The position numbers and the translations under genes were made by a program. Below are positions 33,396 through 41,821 of a stretch of 64,000 nt of DNA, piece by piece; position 1 is the stretch's first letter; the number at the start of each line of letters is the position of its first letter. The DNA is taken from positions 124,001 through 188,000 of the forward strand of contig NZ_FNLO01000004.1 of assembly GCF_900095735.1 (NCBI RefSeq). Reading direction: 5' to 3'. Source of the DNA: Chitinasiproducens palmae. Its GTDB lineage: Bacteria; Pseudomonadota; Gammaproteobacteria; Burkholderiales; Burkholderiaceae. The notes beneath the pieces were generated by a model that was given only the letters and a program-made list of their open reading frames with translations, made no database searches and had not been told where the DNA came from.

Positions 33396-34226
33396 TCAAC
33401 GAAAGAAGATGCGCTGCGTGATGGCCGCCAGCGGATACTGGATCTTCGGCTGCACCGAGGCCGGCAATTCGAGCGGCTTGAGCAGCATCTTGATGCACAT
33501 GTCGGCCGACAGATTGCGCCGCACGAGTTTGTTGACGCGCCGACTCAGTTGCCGGAAGCGCGCATCGTCGTGCGGTGCATCCGGGTAGCGATGCCGATAT
33601 ACATGCCGCAGTGCGATGTCGGAATCTTCGTTCTTGATTTCGGCCACGCGGCGCACGAGCGCGCCCAGCACCTTCAACCGGCCGTTGCGCTCGACCGCGT
33701 TGTATTTCTTGAAATAGCGGTAGAAGTGCTTGTAGTGGCGTACTTCGTCCGAGCGGATGTTCTCGGTGAGTTGCTTGAGCACCGGCTCGTCGCAGCATTG
33801 GTTGATCGCACGGTACAACGTCGCGGTGCCGGTCTCGACGACGCAGCGCGCGACCATCTCGAGCGCGCGCGTCTTCTCGAAATACTCGACCTTGCAGGTC
33901 TTCGCATATTCCTCGAAGAAGGTTGCGAACGCAGCGTCCCAATCAAAATCCGGCCATACGGTCGCGATGTAGGTCTTCAACGCACGACCGTGCTGAAGTT
34001 CCTCGTGTTCCCACGTGCTGTTCAGCCAGGACGCGACTTCGTCGTCGCCCTTGAAATAGGTCGAAAGGTTGGTGGTGTAAAGGTCAGAGCCGCTCTCGAT
34101 GAACGACGAGGCGCACAGCAGGACCACGAGATCCTCGTCGCGAGCGGCAAGTGTCGGATCGACGCGGCCAAAATCGATGTCCTCGACTCGCCACGGTAGC
34201 TCGGTCGTTTCGACTTCCACTTTCAT
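33396..34226 (-). CDS. Ferritin-like diiron protein (acyl-ACP desaturase-like)
   Basis: 276 residues, largely helical. Two carboxylate-His pairs are visible, STWEHEELQHGRAL and RSDEVRHYKHF, resembling the ExxH ... ExxRH diiron ligands of ferritin-like oxygenases such as acyl-ACP desaturase. A further Glu in SSFIESGSDLYTT fits an additional ligand from the first helix. It probably activates O2 for an oxidation, but the substrate is unknown. The ATG at 34226 follows AGGAGAG. The downstream uncharacterised gene is 2 bases away. Confidence 0.75.
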   Translation of the reverse strand: MKVEVETTELPWRVEDIDFGRVDPTLAARDEDLVVLLCASSFIESGSDLYTTNLSTYFKGDDEVASWLNSTWEHEELQHGRALKTYIATVWPDFDWDAAFATFFEEYAKTCKVEYFEKTRALEMVARCVVETGTATLYRAINQCCDEPVLKQLTENIRSDEVRHYKHFYRYFKKYNAVERNGRLKVLGALVRRVAEIKNEDSDIALRHVYRHRYPDAPHDDARFRQLSRRVNKLVRRNLSADMCIKMLLKPLELPASVQPKIQYPLAAITQRIFFR

Positions 34227-34335
34227 GCTCTCCTGGCGCCGAGTTGCAGAGGCTGGATTGACATGCCGCTATCTTAAGGGAATTTTGCGCCAGGATCGGC
34301 AACCCTTACCGTCAACGCGGCCTCCGCATCGGCCT

Positions 34336-35013
34336 TCAGGATACGCTGGCGAGCATCGCGTGCAAGGTGTCGCCGAAGCCGCCGCTCGCGCGCGGATCGA
34401 CGCGCGCGCTGGTCACCACGCGCGGCGTGGCGCTCCATGCAATCGACGCACCGGCCGCCAGCAACGCATCGACCAATGCAACGTCCTCGCTCAACGCGAG
34501 CGGCAGGAAGCCACCGGCGCGCCGATAGGCCGCGGCGGACACGCCGAGATTGGCGCCATGGATATGGCGGTGACCGTCGGCATCGACGTAGTGCGCGTCG
34601 AAGCGGTCGCGCAGACGTGCCGCGTGCACGCCGTGCGGCGACCAGTCGTCGACCGCCACCGAGCCGCACACCGCGTCCGCGCCCAGCCGCGCGTGGCGCA
34701 ACTGCGCCGCGAGCCAGCCGGACGACACGACCGTGTCCGCATCGGTGAACGCAAGCCAGTCGGCCCCGGCCTGCAACTGATCGGCCGCGCCGGCAGCGCG
34801 CGCGCTGCCGACATTGCGCGCCTCGATCGCGAGCGTGGCGACGCCGAAGGTGTCGCATACCCGTGCGGATCCGTCGTCGCAGGCATCGAGCACGACCAGG
34901 ATGCGAACCGGCTCACCCTCGAGCTCCGCGTCCTCCGCCGCACGCAAGGCGGCCGCAAGACATCCGGGCAGCATCGCTTCTTCGTTGTGCGCAGGAATCA
35001 CAATACCGATCAT
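34336..35013 (-). CDS. Glycosyltransferase family 2 protein
   Basis: 225 residues, a compact GT-A domain. It starts MIGIVIPAHNEEAML (nucleotide-binding), has ILVVLDACDDGS and the metal-binding DxD in LAFTDADTVVSSGWLA. No membrane segment is visible, so it is probably cytoplasmic. The acceptor is unknown. It overlaps the upstream methyltransferase by 4 bases (ATGA) and is the third gene of a minus-strand operon. Confidence 0.85.
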   Translation of the reverse strand: MIGIVIPAHNEEAMLPGCLAAALRAAEDAELEGEPVRILVVLDACDDGSARVCDTFGVATLAIEARNVGSARAAGAADQLQAGADWLAFTDADTVVSSGWLAAQLRHARLGADAVCGSVAVDDWSPHGVHAARLRDRFDAHYVDADGHRHIHGANLGVSAAAYRRAGGFLPLALSEDVALVDALLAAGASIAWSATPRVVTSARVDPRASGGFGDTLHAMLASVS

Positions 35014-35642
35014 AGACCCTCAGCTTCGGCGACCGAACGGCCGTCGGTTGACCAGACGTCGAGCAGGAAGTCGCCGTCCTCGTAATGTGCGACACGCCGT
35101 CCAGCCAGGGCGGCGAACGCGGCATCGAATTCTTCGTGGACGGCCGCGGCCGGCGCGGCCCACGCTTCCATCGCGCCGGTCCAGTGGCAGGCGACGAGAT
35201 CGCCGCCGGCCTGCAGCGTGGTGGCGATGCACTCGCGCAGGCGTGCGCGCTCGGCGGCATCGAGGTAGTAGACCAGCTCGCTCAGCACCACCAGATCGAA
35301 GCGTGCGTCGAGCGGCCAGTCGTGCGGCACGCTCTGCCGAAGCACCTGCGCGTGCGCGCAAGCGGCCAGCCGCTCGCGCGCCAGCGCGGTTGCCGCTTCG
35401 CTCGCATCGCCGGCCAGCAGTCGGTCGCACCGTCCGGCCAGGCCGATGCTGAGTTCGCCGTTCGCGCAGCCCGGTTCGAAGCCGTATGCGTAGCGCTCGC
35501 GCGGCAGCATCGCCAGCGTCAGTGCGCGCTTGCGGCGTTCATACCAACGTTCGCGATAGCGCCATGGATCGGCGGCCTGCCGGAACATCGTCTCGAAATG
35601 AGCCTGGCGCTGCGCTCGATCCGGTATCGGCGGGCGGCTCAT
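35010..35642 (-). CDS. SAM-dependent methyltransferase (NodS-like)
   Basis: 210 residues. The SAM-binding motif I is FEPGCANGELSIGLAGRCDRL, here split at the E/DxGCxxG core; motif II-III appears as LVVLSELVYYLD. The N-terminus FETMFRQAADPWRYRERWYE matches the small NodS-type N-methyltransferases that act on sugar amines. It is coupled by ATGA overlaps to both the acyl-CoA dehydrogenase-like gene before it and the glycosyltransferase after it. Confidence 0.85.
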   Translation of the reverse strand: MSRPPIPDRAQRQAHFETMFRQAADPWRYRERWYERRKRALTLAMLPRERYAYGFEPGCANGELSIGLAGRCDRLLAGDASEAATALARERLAACAHAQVLRQSVPHDWPLDARFDLVVLSELVYYLDAAERARLRECIATTLQAGGDLVACHWTGAMEAWAAPAAAVHEEFDAAFAALAGRRVAHYEDGDFLLDVWSTDGRSVAEAEGL

Positions 35643-36676
35643 AGGGCGAACGACGGGTTGCCCCGATGCACCTCATGCACCGCGCGTCCCAGCGCCGCGA
35701 AGTCGCGGTCGGCGTGGCTCTGCCGGATGAACACGCCGAGATCGGTCACGCGCCGCGCGAACGCCGCATCGCGGCAGAGCGGCCCGGCACCCAGCGTGCG
35801 GGTCGCGCAGCGAAGCGTGACCTCGGCGGCCTGCTCGGCACCGAGCCGGGCGCGCATGGCCCAGACCAGCGCGTCGGCGTCCGGCGACGCATCGAGGCGC
35901 GCGGCGGTCGCGCGCAACCGATTCGCCGCGCCGTCCAGCGCCAGGTCGACCTCCCCAAGCGCCAGGGCGACGAGCGGATCGTCATGCCGGCCCGCGGTCC
36001 GCGCCGAGAACGCCGCGGCAATGCCGGCGGCGGCGCCATACCAGCACGCCGCGATACCCGCGCCGCCATGCCAGAAGCCGGGACGGTTCAGATAGTCGCC
36101 CGGCGCGCCGACCTGAACCGCTTCCGCATCGTCGAATTCGACCTCGACGCTGCCGGTCGCGGCCATGCCGATCGCCGCCCAGCCGCGCTCGGTCACGCGT
36201 ACGCCGGGCGCATCGAGCGCGACGGCGGCCAGGCAGGAAACATCATTGTCCAGCCATACCGTAAGCAACGCATGGCTGACGGCCGCGGCGCCCGAGCACC
36301 AGGCCTTGCAGCCCGCCAGGGACAGGCCGTCGGCGGTGCGCCGCGCCTTGACCCGTGCGTTCGGCGCCTCGGCCGCCCAGACCGCCCAGGCACTGCCCGG
36401 CAGCGGCGCCGGACCGTCGAGTTCGGCAAGGATCGCGAGCGCATCCGTATGGCCTTCATACAGTTTGACGAGCCCGACATCGTGGCTCGCCACCGCCGCC
36501 AGCGCTTGCCAGCGGCGCAGCGTTTCGCCATGGCCGGGCAATGGGATCACGTCGGCACCCGCGGCAATCAGGCTGCGCAGCGCCTCGGCAAGGACACCCG
36601 GTTCGTCGAGCGGTTGAGGCAACGCATCGAGCACGCGCTGCAAGCGTTCGTCGACACCGGCGGAAGGGACGCGCAT
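35639..36676 (-). CDS. Acyl-CoA dehydrogenase-like protein
   Basis: 345 residues with a degenerate acyl-CoA dehydrogenase fold. Recognisable parts are IPLPGHGETLRRWQALAAVA, LAGCKAWCSGAAAVSHALL, and the helical C-terminus with LGEVDLALDGAANRLRATAARLD. Typical family motifs are weaker than in the 4811 gene, so activity is uncertain. ATG 36676 follows AGAGAG; the longer open frame adds Arg-rich sequence. First gene of an operon with a methyltransferase and glycosyltransferase; in related bacteria such trios often include a PIG-L deacetylase, not seen here. Confidence 0.75.
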   Translation of the reverse strand: MRVPSAGVDERLQRVLDALPQPLDEPGVLAEALRSLIAAGADVIPLPGHGETLRRWQALAAVASHDVGLVKLYEGHTDALAILAELDGPAPLPGSAWAVWAAEAPNARVKARRTADGLSLAGCKAWCSGAAAVSHALLTVWLDNDVSCLAAVALDAPGVRVTERGWAAIGMAATGSVEVEFDDAEAVQVGAPGDYLNRPGFWHGGAGIAACWYGAAAGIAAAFSARTAGRHDDPLVALALGEVDLALDGAANRLRATAARLDASPDADALVWAMRARLGAEQAAEVTLRCATRTLGAGPLCRDAAFARRVTDLGVFIRQSHADRDFAALGRAVHEVHRGNPSFAL

Positions 36677-36767
36677 CGCGGGGCTCTCTTGTTTCAGGCG
36701 GCGCGCGGCGCGCGTCGGGCGACTACAGGAGCAATAAACGGTCCAACGTCCCAAACGCCCGTAGGGT

Positions 36768-36796
36768 CTTATCGCAGCGAAGCGGCGCGCTATAAT
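36768..36796 (+). promoter_or_regulatory. Candidate sigma-70 promoter of miaB
   Basis: A perfect -10 TATAAT (36791-36796) lies 47 bases before the miaB start. The hexamer 17 bases upstream, CTTATC (36768-36773), is a poor -35 match, so activity may need an activator or an extended element. Confidence 0.55.
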
Positions 36797-36843
36797 GTGC
36801 GGTTATCCCAACGCCCCCAGGTCAACCACTGCGAACGGCGCTC

Positions 36844-38217
36844 ATGGCAAAGAAAGTATTCATCAAGACCTTCGGCTGTCAGATGAACGAGTACGACTCG
36901 GACAAGATGGTCGACGTACTCGGCAGCGACGAGCCGGTGGTCGCGGCCGCCTCTCCAGAGGAAGCCGACGTCATCCTTTTCAACACCTGCTCGGTACGCG
37001 AGAAGGCGCAGGAGAAGGTGTTTTCCGACCTCGGCCGCGTGCGCGCCCTGAAGGAGGCGAATCCGGCACTGGTGATCGGCGTCGGCGGGTGCGTCGCCAG
37101 TCAGGAAGGCGCGGCCATCGTCGCGCGCGCGCCCTATGTCGATCTGGTGTTCGGGCCGCAGACGCTGCACCGGCTGCCGGCGATGATCGCCGAGCGCCGC
37201 CGCAGCGGCCGGCCGCAGGTCGACATCTCGTTCCCCGAGATCGAGAAATTCGATCACCTGCCGCCCGCGCGCGTCGAGGGGCCGAGCGCCTTCGTGTCGA
37301 TCATGGAAGGGTGCAGCAAGTACTGCAGCTATTGCGTGGTGCCGTACACGCGCGGCGAGGAAGTGTCGCGACCGCTCGAGGACGTGCTGACCGAGATCGC
37401 CGGCCTGGCCGACCAGGGCGTGCGCGAGGTGACGCTGCTCGGCCAGAACGTCAATGCGTATCGGGCCGGCCTGCGCGCCGACTCGCCGGTGACGGCCGGC
37501 GAGACCGACTTCGCGGAACTGATCGAACTGGTTGCCGAGATTCCCGGCATCGAACGCATCCGCTATACGACGTCGCATCCGAAGGAATTCACGCAGCGCC
37601 TGATCGACGCGTACGCCAGGGTGCCGAAGCTGGTCAGCCATCTGCACCTGCCGGTGCAGCACGGTGCCGACACGGTGCTGATGGCCATGAAGCGCGGCTA
37701 CACGGTGCTGGAATACAAGTCGATCATCCGGCGCCTGCGCGCGGTGCGGCCCGACCTGTCGCTGTCGACCGACGTGATCGTCGGCTTCCCCGGCGAGACG
37801 GATGCCGACTTCGAAAAGTTGATGAAACTGGTTGAAGAAATCGGATTCGACACCAGTTTCTCTTTCATCTACAGCCCTCGACCCGGTACGCCCGCAGCCA
37901 ATCTCGCCGACGACACGCCGCGCGAGGTGAAGCTGGCCCGTCTGACCACGCTGCAGGCCGCGATCGAAGCGAACGCGCGGCGCATCAGCGAGGCGATGGT
38001 CGGCAGCGTGCAACGCATTCTGGTCGAAGGACCGTCGCGCAAGGATCCGAACGAGCTGCACGGGCGGACCGAGAACAACCGGGTGGTGAATTTCCCGGCG
38101 CCGCCGGCGGCGCATGGCCGCCTGATCGGCCAGTTGGTGGACGTGACGATCAACCGCGCGTTCGCCCACTCGCTGCGCGGCGAACTGGTGCTGCAGGAAG
38201 ACGCCGCGCTGGCGTGA
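36844..38217 (+). CDS. miaB: tRNA-2-methylthio-N6-dimethylallyladenosine synthase
   Basis: 457 residues. The N-terminal MTTase domain has the three auxiliary-cluster Cys (Cys12 in [14 protein letters not shown], Cys49 in NTCSVREKA, Cys83 in GVGGCVASQ). The radical-SAM domain has Cys157, Cys161 and Cys164 in [17 protein letters not shown], and a C-terminal TRAM domain closes the protein. It adds the methylthio group to i6A37 of tRNAs reading UNN codons. The full length is typical. It is the first gene of the miaB-phoH-ybeY-corC-lnt run. Confidence 0.97.
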   Translation: MAKKVFIKTFGCQMNEYDSDKMVDVLGSDEPVVAAASPEEADVILFNTCSVREKAQEKVFSDLGRVRALKEANPALVIGVGGCVASQEGAAIVARAPYVDLVFGPQTLHRLPAMIAERRRSGRPQVDISFPEIEKFDHLPPARVEGPSAFVSIMEGCSKYCSYCVVPYTRGEEVSRPLEDVLTEIAGLADQGVREVTLLGQNVNAYRAGLRADSPVTAGETDFAELIELVAEIPGIERIRYTTSHPKEFTQRLIDAYARVPKLVSHLHLPVQHGADTVLMAMKRGYTVLEYKSIIRRLRAVRPDLSLSTDVIVGFPGETDADFEKLMKLVEEIGFDTSFSFIYSPRPGTPAANLADDTPREVKLARLTTLQAAIEANARRISEAMVGSVQRILVEGPSRKDPNELHGRTENNRVVNFPAPPAAHGRLIGQLVDVTINRAFAHSLRGELVLQEDAALA

Positions 38218-38292
38218 CCGGCGCCGGGGGCCGGACGCCGGCGATGCGCGCCGGTGCCGCGGCTCCCCTATTACCGTTAAGGTGGCCAAGTC

Positions 38293-39306
38293 TTGAAGAG
38301 CAACGTCCTCGAATTCAACGCCCCGCGGGGCGAAAACAGCCGGCTGGCCAATCTGTGCGGTCCGCTCGACGAGAATCTCCGCCAGCTCGAACAGGGTCTG
38401 GATGTGGTGGTTGCCCGCCGCGGTCACCAGATCTCGGTCAAGGGCCGCAACGCCAAGGCCGCGGTCGCGGCGCTCGAGGAGCTGTACAACCGCGCCGCCG
38501 AACCGCTGTCGGTCGATGACGTGCAGTTGGGGCTGGTCGAGGCGCGCCATCCGCGCTCGCCGTACGGCGAGGAAGCGCCCGCCAACGGCCGCGCCGACGG
38601 GGTGGCGGACGACGCCACGGCCGACTCGGATGGCGAGGCGATCCGCCTTCACACGCGCCGCCCCGACCTGCGCGGCCGCACGCCCACGCAGCGCGATTAC
38701 CTGAAGGCGATCCTGAATCACGACGTTGCGTTCGGCATCGGGCCGGCGGGCACCGGCAAGACCTACCTGGCGGTGGCCTGCGCGGTCGACGCGCTCGAAC
38801 GCGACCAGGTCAAGCGCATCGTGCTCACCCGGCCCGCCGTCGAGGCCGGCGAGCGGCTTGGCTTCCTGCCGGGCGATCTCGCGCAGAAGATCGATCCGTA
38901 CCTGCGGCCGCTGTACGACGCGCTGTACGACCTGCTCGGCTTCGACCGGACGGCCAAGCTGTTCGAGCGCCAGGCCATCGAGATCGCGCCGTTGGCGTAT
39001 ATGCGCGGCCGGACGCTGAACCACGCGTTCATCATCCTCGACGAAGCGCAGAACACCACGCCGGAACAGATGAAGATGTTCCTGACGCGGATCGGTTTCG
39101 GCTCGAAGGCGGTGATCACCGGCGACACCACGCAGATCGACCTGCCGCGCGGTCACAAGAGCGGCCTGATCGAGGCGGTCGAGATCCTGAAGGACGTGCG
39201 TGGCATCGAGATGACGCGTTTCAGCAGCGCGGACGTGGTCCGGCATCCGCTGGTGGCCCGCATCGTCGAGGCGTATGACGCGGCTACCCCGCGCGATGCC
39301 GCCTGA
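38293..39306 (+). CDS. phoH: PhoH family ATPase (YbeZ)
   Basis: 337 residues. An N-terminal KH-like region ([16 protein letters not shown]) is followed by an acidic linker (residues about 90-120), then the PhoH domain with Walker [10 protein letters not shown] (150-158), [18 protein letters not shown] and Walker [12 protein letters not shown]. YbeZ works with YbeY in rRNA processing and ribosome quality control. The start is TTG at 38293 with AAGGTGG upstream. ybeY follows 53 bases later. Confidence 0.93.
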   Translation: MKSNVLEFNAPRGENSRLANLCGPLDENLRQLEQGLDVVVARRGHQISVKGRNAKAAVAALEELYNRAAEPLSVDDVQLGLVEARHPRSPYGEEAPANGRADGVADDATADSDGEAIRLHTRRPDLRGRTPTQRDYLKAILNHDVAFGIGPAGTGKTYLAVACAVDALERDQVKRIVLTRPAVEAGERLGFLPGDLAQKIDPYLRPLYDALYDLLGFDRTAKLFERQAIEIAPLAYMRGRTLNHAFIILDEAQNTTPEQMKMFLTRIGFGSKAVITGDTTQIDLPRGHKSGLIEAVEILKDVRGIEMTRFSSADVVRHPLVARIVEAYDAATPRDAA

Positions 39307-39359
39307 GACGACCGGCACCGCCTGACGCCACCCGACGCCCCTGTTCCGCCCGCGCCACG

Positions 39360-39917
39360 ATGAGCCAGCCCAGCCTCGACCTATCGGTACAGTTCGCGAC
39401 GCGCGCCTTTCCCGCGCATCGCGCCCTGCTCAAGCGCGCGCTGCTGCTGCGCTGGACGCGCGCCGCCCTGTTCGACGACGCGGTGCTGACGCTCCGCTTC
39501 GTCGACGCGGACGAGGGACGCCAGTTGAACCGGGCCTATCGGGGCCGCGACTACGCCACCAACGTCCTGACCTTCGCCTATGCGGAAAGCGCGGACGAGC
39601 CGGTCAGCGGCGACATCGTGCTGTGCTGCCCGGTGGTCGAGCAGGAGGCGCAGGCACAGGGCAAGTCGCTCGACGCACACTACGCCCATCTGATCGTGCA
39701 CGGTGTGCTGCACGCTCAGGGCTACGACCACGAGGACGACCAGGAAGCGGAGGAGATGGAGCAAATCGAGACCGACATCCTGCGCGCACTCGGCTTCGCC
39801 GATCCGTACGCGGTGCGCGCAGACCTCGGCCCGCCGGATGGGTCGGCAGCGCCGGAAGAGTCGGATCCGCAAGCGAACCAGGACGGCGGCGCGGCGGAAG
39901 ACGCCGCGTCCCGCTGA
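39360..39917 (+). CDS. ybeY: Endoribonuclease YbeY (rRNA maturation factor)
   Basis: 185 residues. The zinc site is the complete [11 protein letters not shown] (His114, His118, His124), followed by the conserved [14 protein letters not shown]. It processes the 3-prime end of 16S rRNA and takes part in 70S ribosome quality control. The last 30 residues are an acidic, probably disordered extension ([20 protein letters not shown]) absent from E. coli YbeY. Confidence 0.95.
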   Translation: MSQPSLDLSVQFATRAFPAHRALLKRALLLRWTRAALFDDAVLTLRFVDADEGRQLNRAYRGRDYATNVLTFAYAESADEPVSGDIVLCCPVVEQEAQAQGKSLDAHYAHLIVHGVLHAQGYDHEDDQEAEEMEQIETDILRALGFADPYAVRADLGPPDGSAAPEESDPQANQDGGAAEDAASR

Positions 39918-39930
39918 CCGCCCGGCCACG

Positions 39931-40725
39931 ATGACCAGCGACGAACGCGATCCCCTCGAACCGCGCGACGACCGTGCCGACGACATCGGACCGGACGCAA
40001 ACCCGCGCGCCGACGACGATCCGCTGCTGCCCCTCGGTCATCCGGACGCGCCGCTGCAACCGGGCGAGCGGCTGGCCGACGACGACCTGCCGGTGCCGCA
40101 TCCCGGCTATCCGCCGCCGATCGGCGAAGGCCGTCACCTCGACGACGCCGAACTGGCCAGTTCCCTCGCAGCGACGCTGGCCGACTGGCGCGCCCATGCG
40201 CCAAACGGCGAGTTCTGGCTGTTCGCATACGGCTCGCTGATCTGGAAGCCGGAAGTGTCGATCGCGGAACGGGTCGACGGCCGCATTCATGGCTACCATC
40301 GCGGGCTGTATCTGTGGTCGCGGGTCAACCGCGGCACGGGCACGCGGCCCGGCCTGGTGCTCGCGCTCGACCGCGGCGGTTCGTGCCCGGGCGTGGCGAT
40401 GCGCGTCGCGCCCGAGCGCATCGACGAGGAACTGCCGGCGCTGTGGCGGCGCGAAATGGCGATGGGTTCCTACCGCCCTGCGTGGCTGCCGTGCCGACTG
40501 GCCGACGGCCGCCGCCTGGCGGCGCTGACCTTCGTGATCCGGCGCGACGTACCGGCCTATGCGGGCAAGCTGAACGATGCGCTGGTCCGCCAGGTATTCG
40601 CCTGCGCGAGCGGGCGCTACGGCACGACGCTCGACTACGTGGCGCGCACCTGCGATGCACTGCGCGAGAGCGGCATGCCGGACTTCGGCCTAGAAGCACG
40701 GCTGCGCCGCTGCCGACCGAAATGA
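39931..40725 (+). CDS. ChaC-type gamma-glutamylcyclotransferase
   Basis: 264 residues. The first 90 residues are Asp/Pro-rich and probably disordered. The catalytic domain begins FWLFAYGSLIWKP (substrate-binding loop) and contains the catalytic-Glu region ALWRREMAMGSYRPAWLP. ChaC enzymes cleave glutathione to 5-oxoproline and Cys-Gly. It starts 13 bases after ybeY, an unusual neighbour among core RNA genes, but is seen in this position in Burkholderiaceae. No promoter is visible between them. Confidence 0.9.
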   Translation: MTSDERDPLEPRDDRADDIGPDANPRADDDPLLPLGHPDAPLQPGERLADDDLPVPHPGYPPPIGEGRHLDDAELASSLAATLADWRAHAPNGEFWLFAYGSLIWKPEVSIAERVDGRIHGYHRGLYLWSRVNRGTGTRPGLVLALDRGGSCPGVAMRVAPERIDEELPALWRREMAMGSYRPAWLPCRLADGRRLAALTFVIRRDVPAYAGKLNDALVRQVFACASGRYGTTLDYVARTCDALRESGMPDFGLEARLRRCRPK

Positions 40726-40933
40726 ACGGCGTCGGAACGCGCCTATCCGATCGATGCGGCGAACCGCGCGGCAGTGCCATCGCAAGCCACCGCGGCTTGG
40801 CCGACCCGCCCGGTCGGCCAGGCCGCGGCGGGATTTCGATTCGTCGCGGACCGTGGTGTATTCTTCGATTTCGTCTTGATCCTGCGTCGTGCGGCGCGCT
40901 GCCTGAGTGCGGCGGCCCGGAGGACGCGCCACT

Positions 40934-41821
40934 ATGAACGACCCATATCCCAGTAGAAAGCAGCTCGACCGCCCCCGTTCCCTGCTGGAACGGCTGACGA
41001 ACCTGATCTCCCCGGAGCCGGAGTCACGCGCCGAGCTGCTTGAAATCCTCCAGGACGCGCGCGAGCGCAACCTGCTCGACGCCGACTCCCTGTCGATGAT
41101 CGAAGGCGTCTTCCAGGTCGGCGAGATGTGCGCGCGCGACATCATGGTGCCGCGCGCCCAGATCGACGCGATCAACATCGCCGACGCGCCCGAGCAGTTC
41201 ATTCCCTTCGTGCTGGAAAAGGCGCACTCGCGCTACCCGGTCTACGAAGGCAGCCGCGACAACGTGATCGGCATCCTGCTGGCGAAGGACCTGCTGCGCT
41301 TCTACGCGGAGGAAGACTTCGACGTGCGCGGCATGCTCCGGCCGGCGGTCTTCATCCCCGAGTCGAAGCGCCTGAACGTGTTGCTGCACGACTTCCGCGC
41401 CAACCGCAATCACATCGCGATCGTCGTCGACGAATACGGCGGCGTGGCCGGCCTGATCACCATCGAAGACGTGCTCGAACAGATCGTCGGCGACATCGAG
41501 GACGAATACGACTTCGACGAGGAAGCCGGCAATATCATCGCCACGCCCGACGGACGCTATCGCGTGCGGGCACTGACCGAGATCGAGCAGTTCAACGAGA
41601 CCTTCGGCACGAACTTCAGCGATGCCGAGGTCGATACCATCGGCGGGCTGATCACCGGCCGCTTCGGCCGCCTGCCGCATCGCGGCGAGCGCGTCGATCT
41701 CGACGGTTTCGAGTTCGAGGTGCTGCGCGGGGATGCCCGCCAGGTGCACATGCTGCTCGTCTCCCGTCTCGCCACGGGTCTCGCGGACGCCGACGCCGAC
41801 GACGCTTCCACGCAGTCGTGA
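40934..41821 (+). CDS. corC: HlyC/CorC family transporter accessory protein
   Basis: 295 residues. A short N-terminal helix (SLLERLTNLISPEPESR) leads into two CBS domains (CARDIMVPRAQIDAIN; HIAIVVDEYGGVAGLITIEDVLEQIVGDIEDEYD) and the C-terminal CorC_HlyC domain (TIGGLITGRFGRLP). No membrane DUF21 domain is present, as for E. coli CorC/YbeX. It is linked to Mg/Co efflux and, more recently, to ribosome metabolism. The ATG at 40934 is used. Its stop overlaps the lnt start (GTGA). Confidence 0.93.
   Translation: MNDPYPSRKQLDRPRSLLERLTNLISPEPESRAELLEILQDARERNLLDADSLSMIEGVFQVGEMCARDIMVPRAQIDAINIADAPEQFIPFVLEKAHSRYPVYEGSRDNVIGILLAKDLLRFYAEEDFDVRGMLRPAVFIPESKRLNVLLHDFRANRNHIAIVVDEYGGVAGLITIEDVLEQIVGDIEDEYDFDEEAGNIIATPDGRYRVRALTEIEQFNETFGTNFSDAEVDTIGGLITGRFGRLPHRGERVDLDGFEFEVLRGDARQVHMLLVSRLATGLADADADDASTQS

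Noticed and set aside
36790-39318. An 842-codon minus-strand frame opposite miaB and phoH
   Set aside because: Antisense to two complete conserved proteins; no motif of its own.
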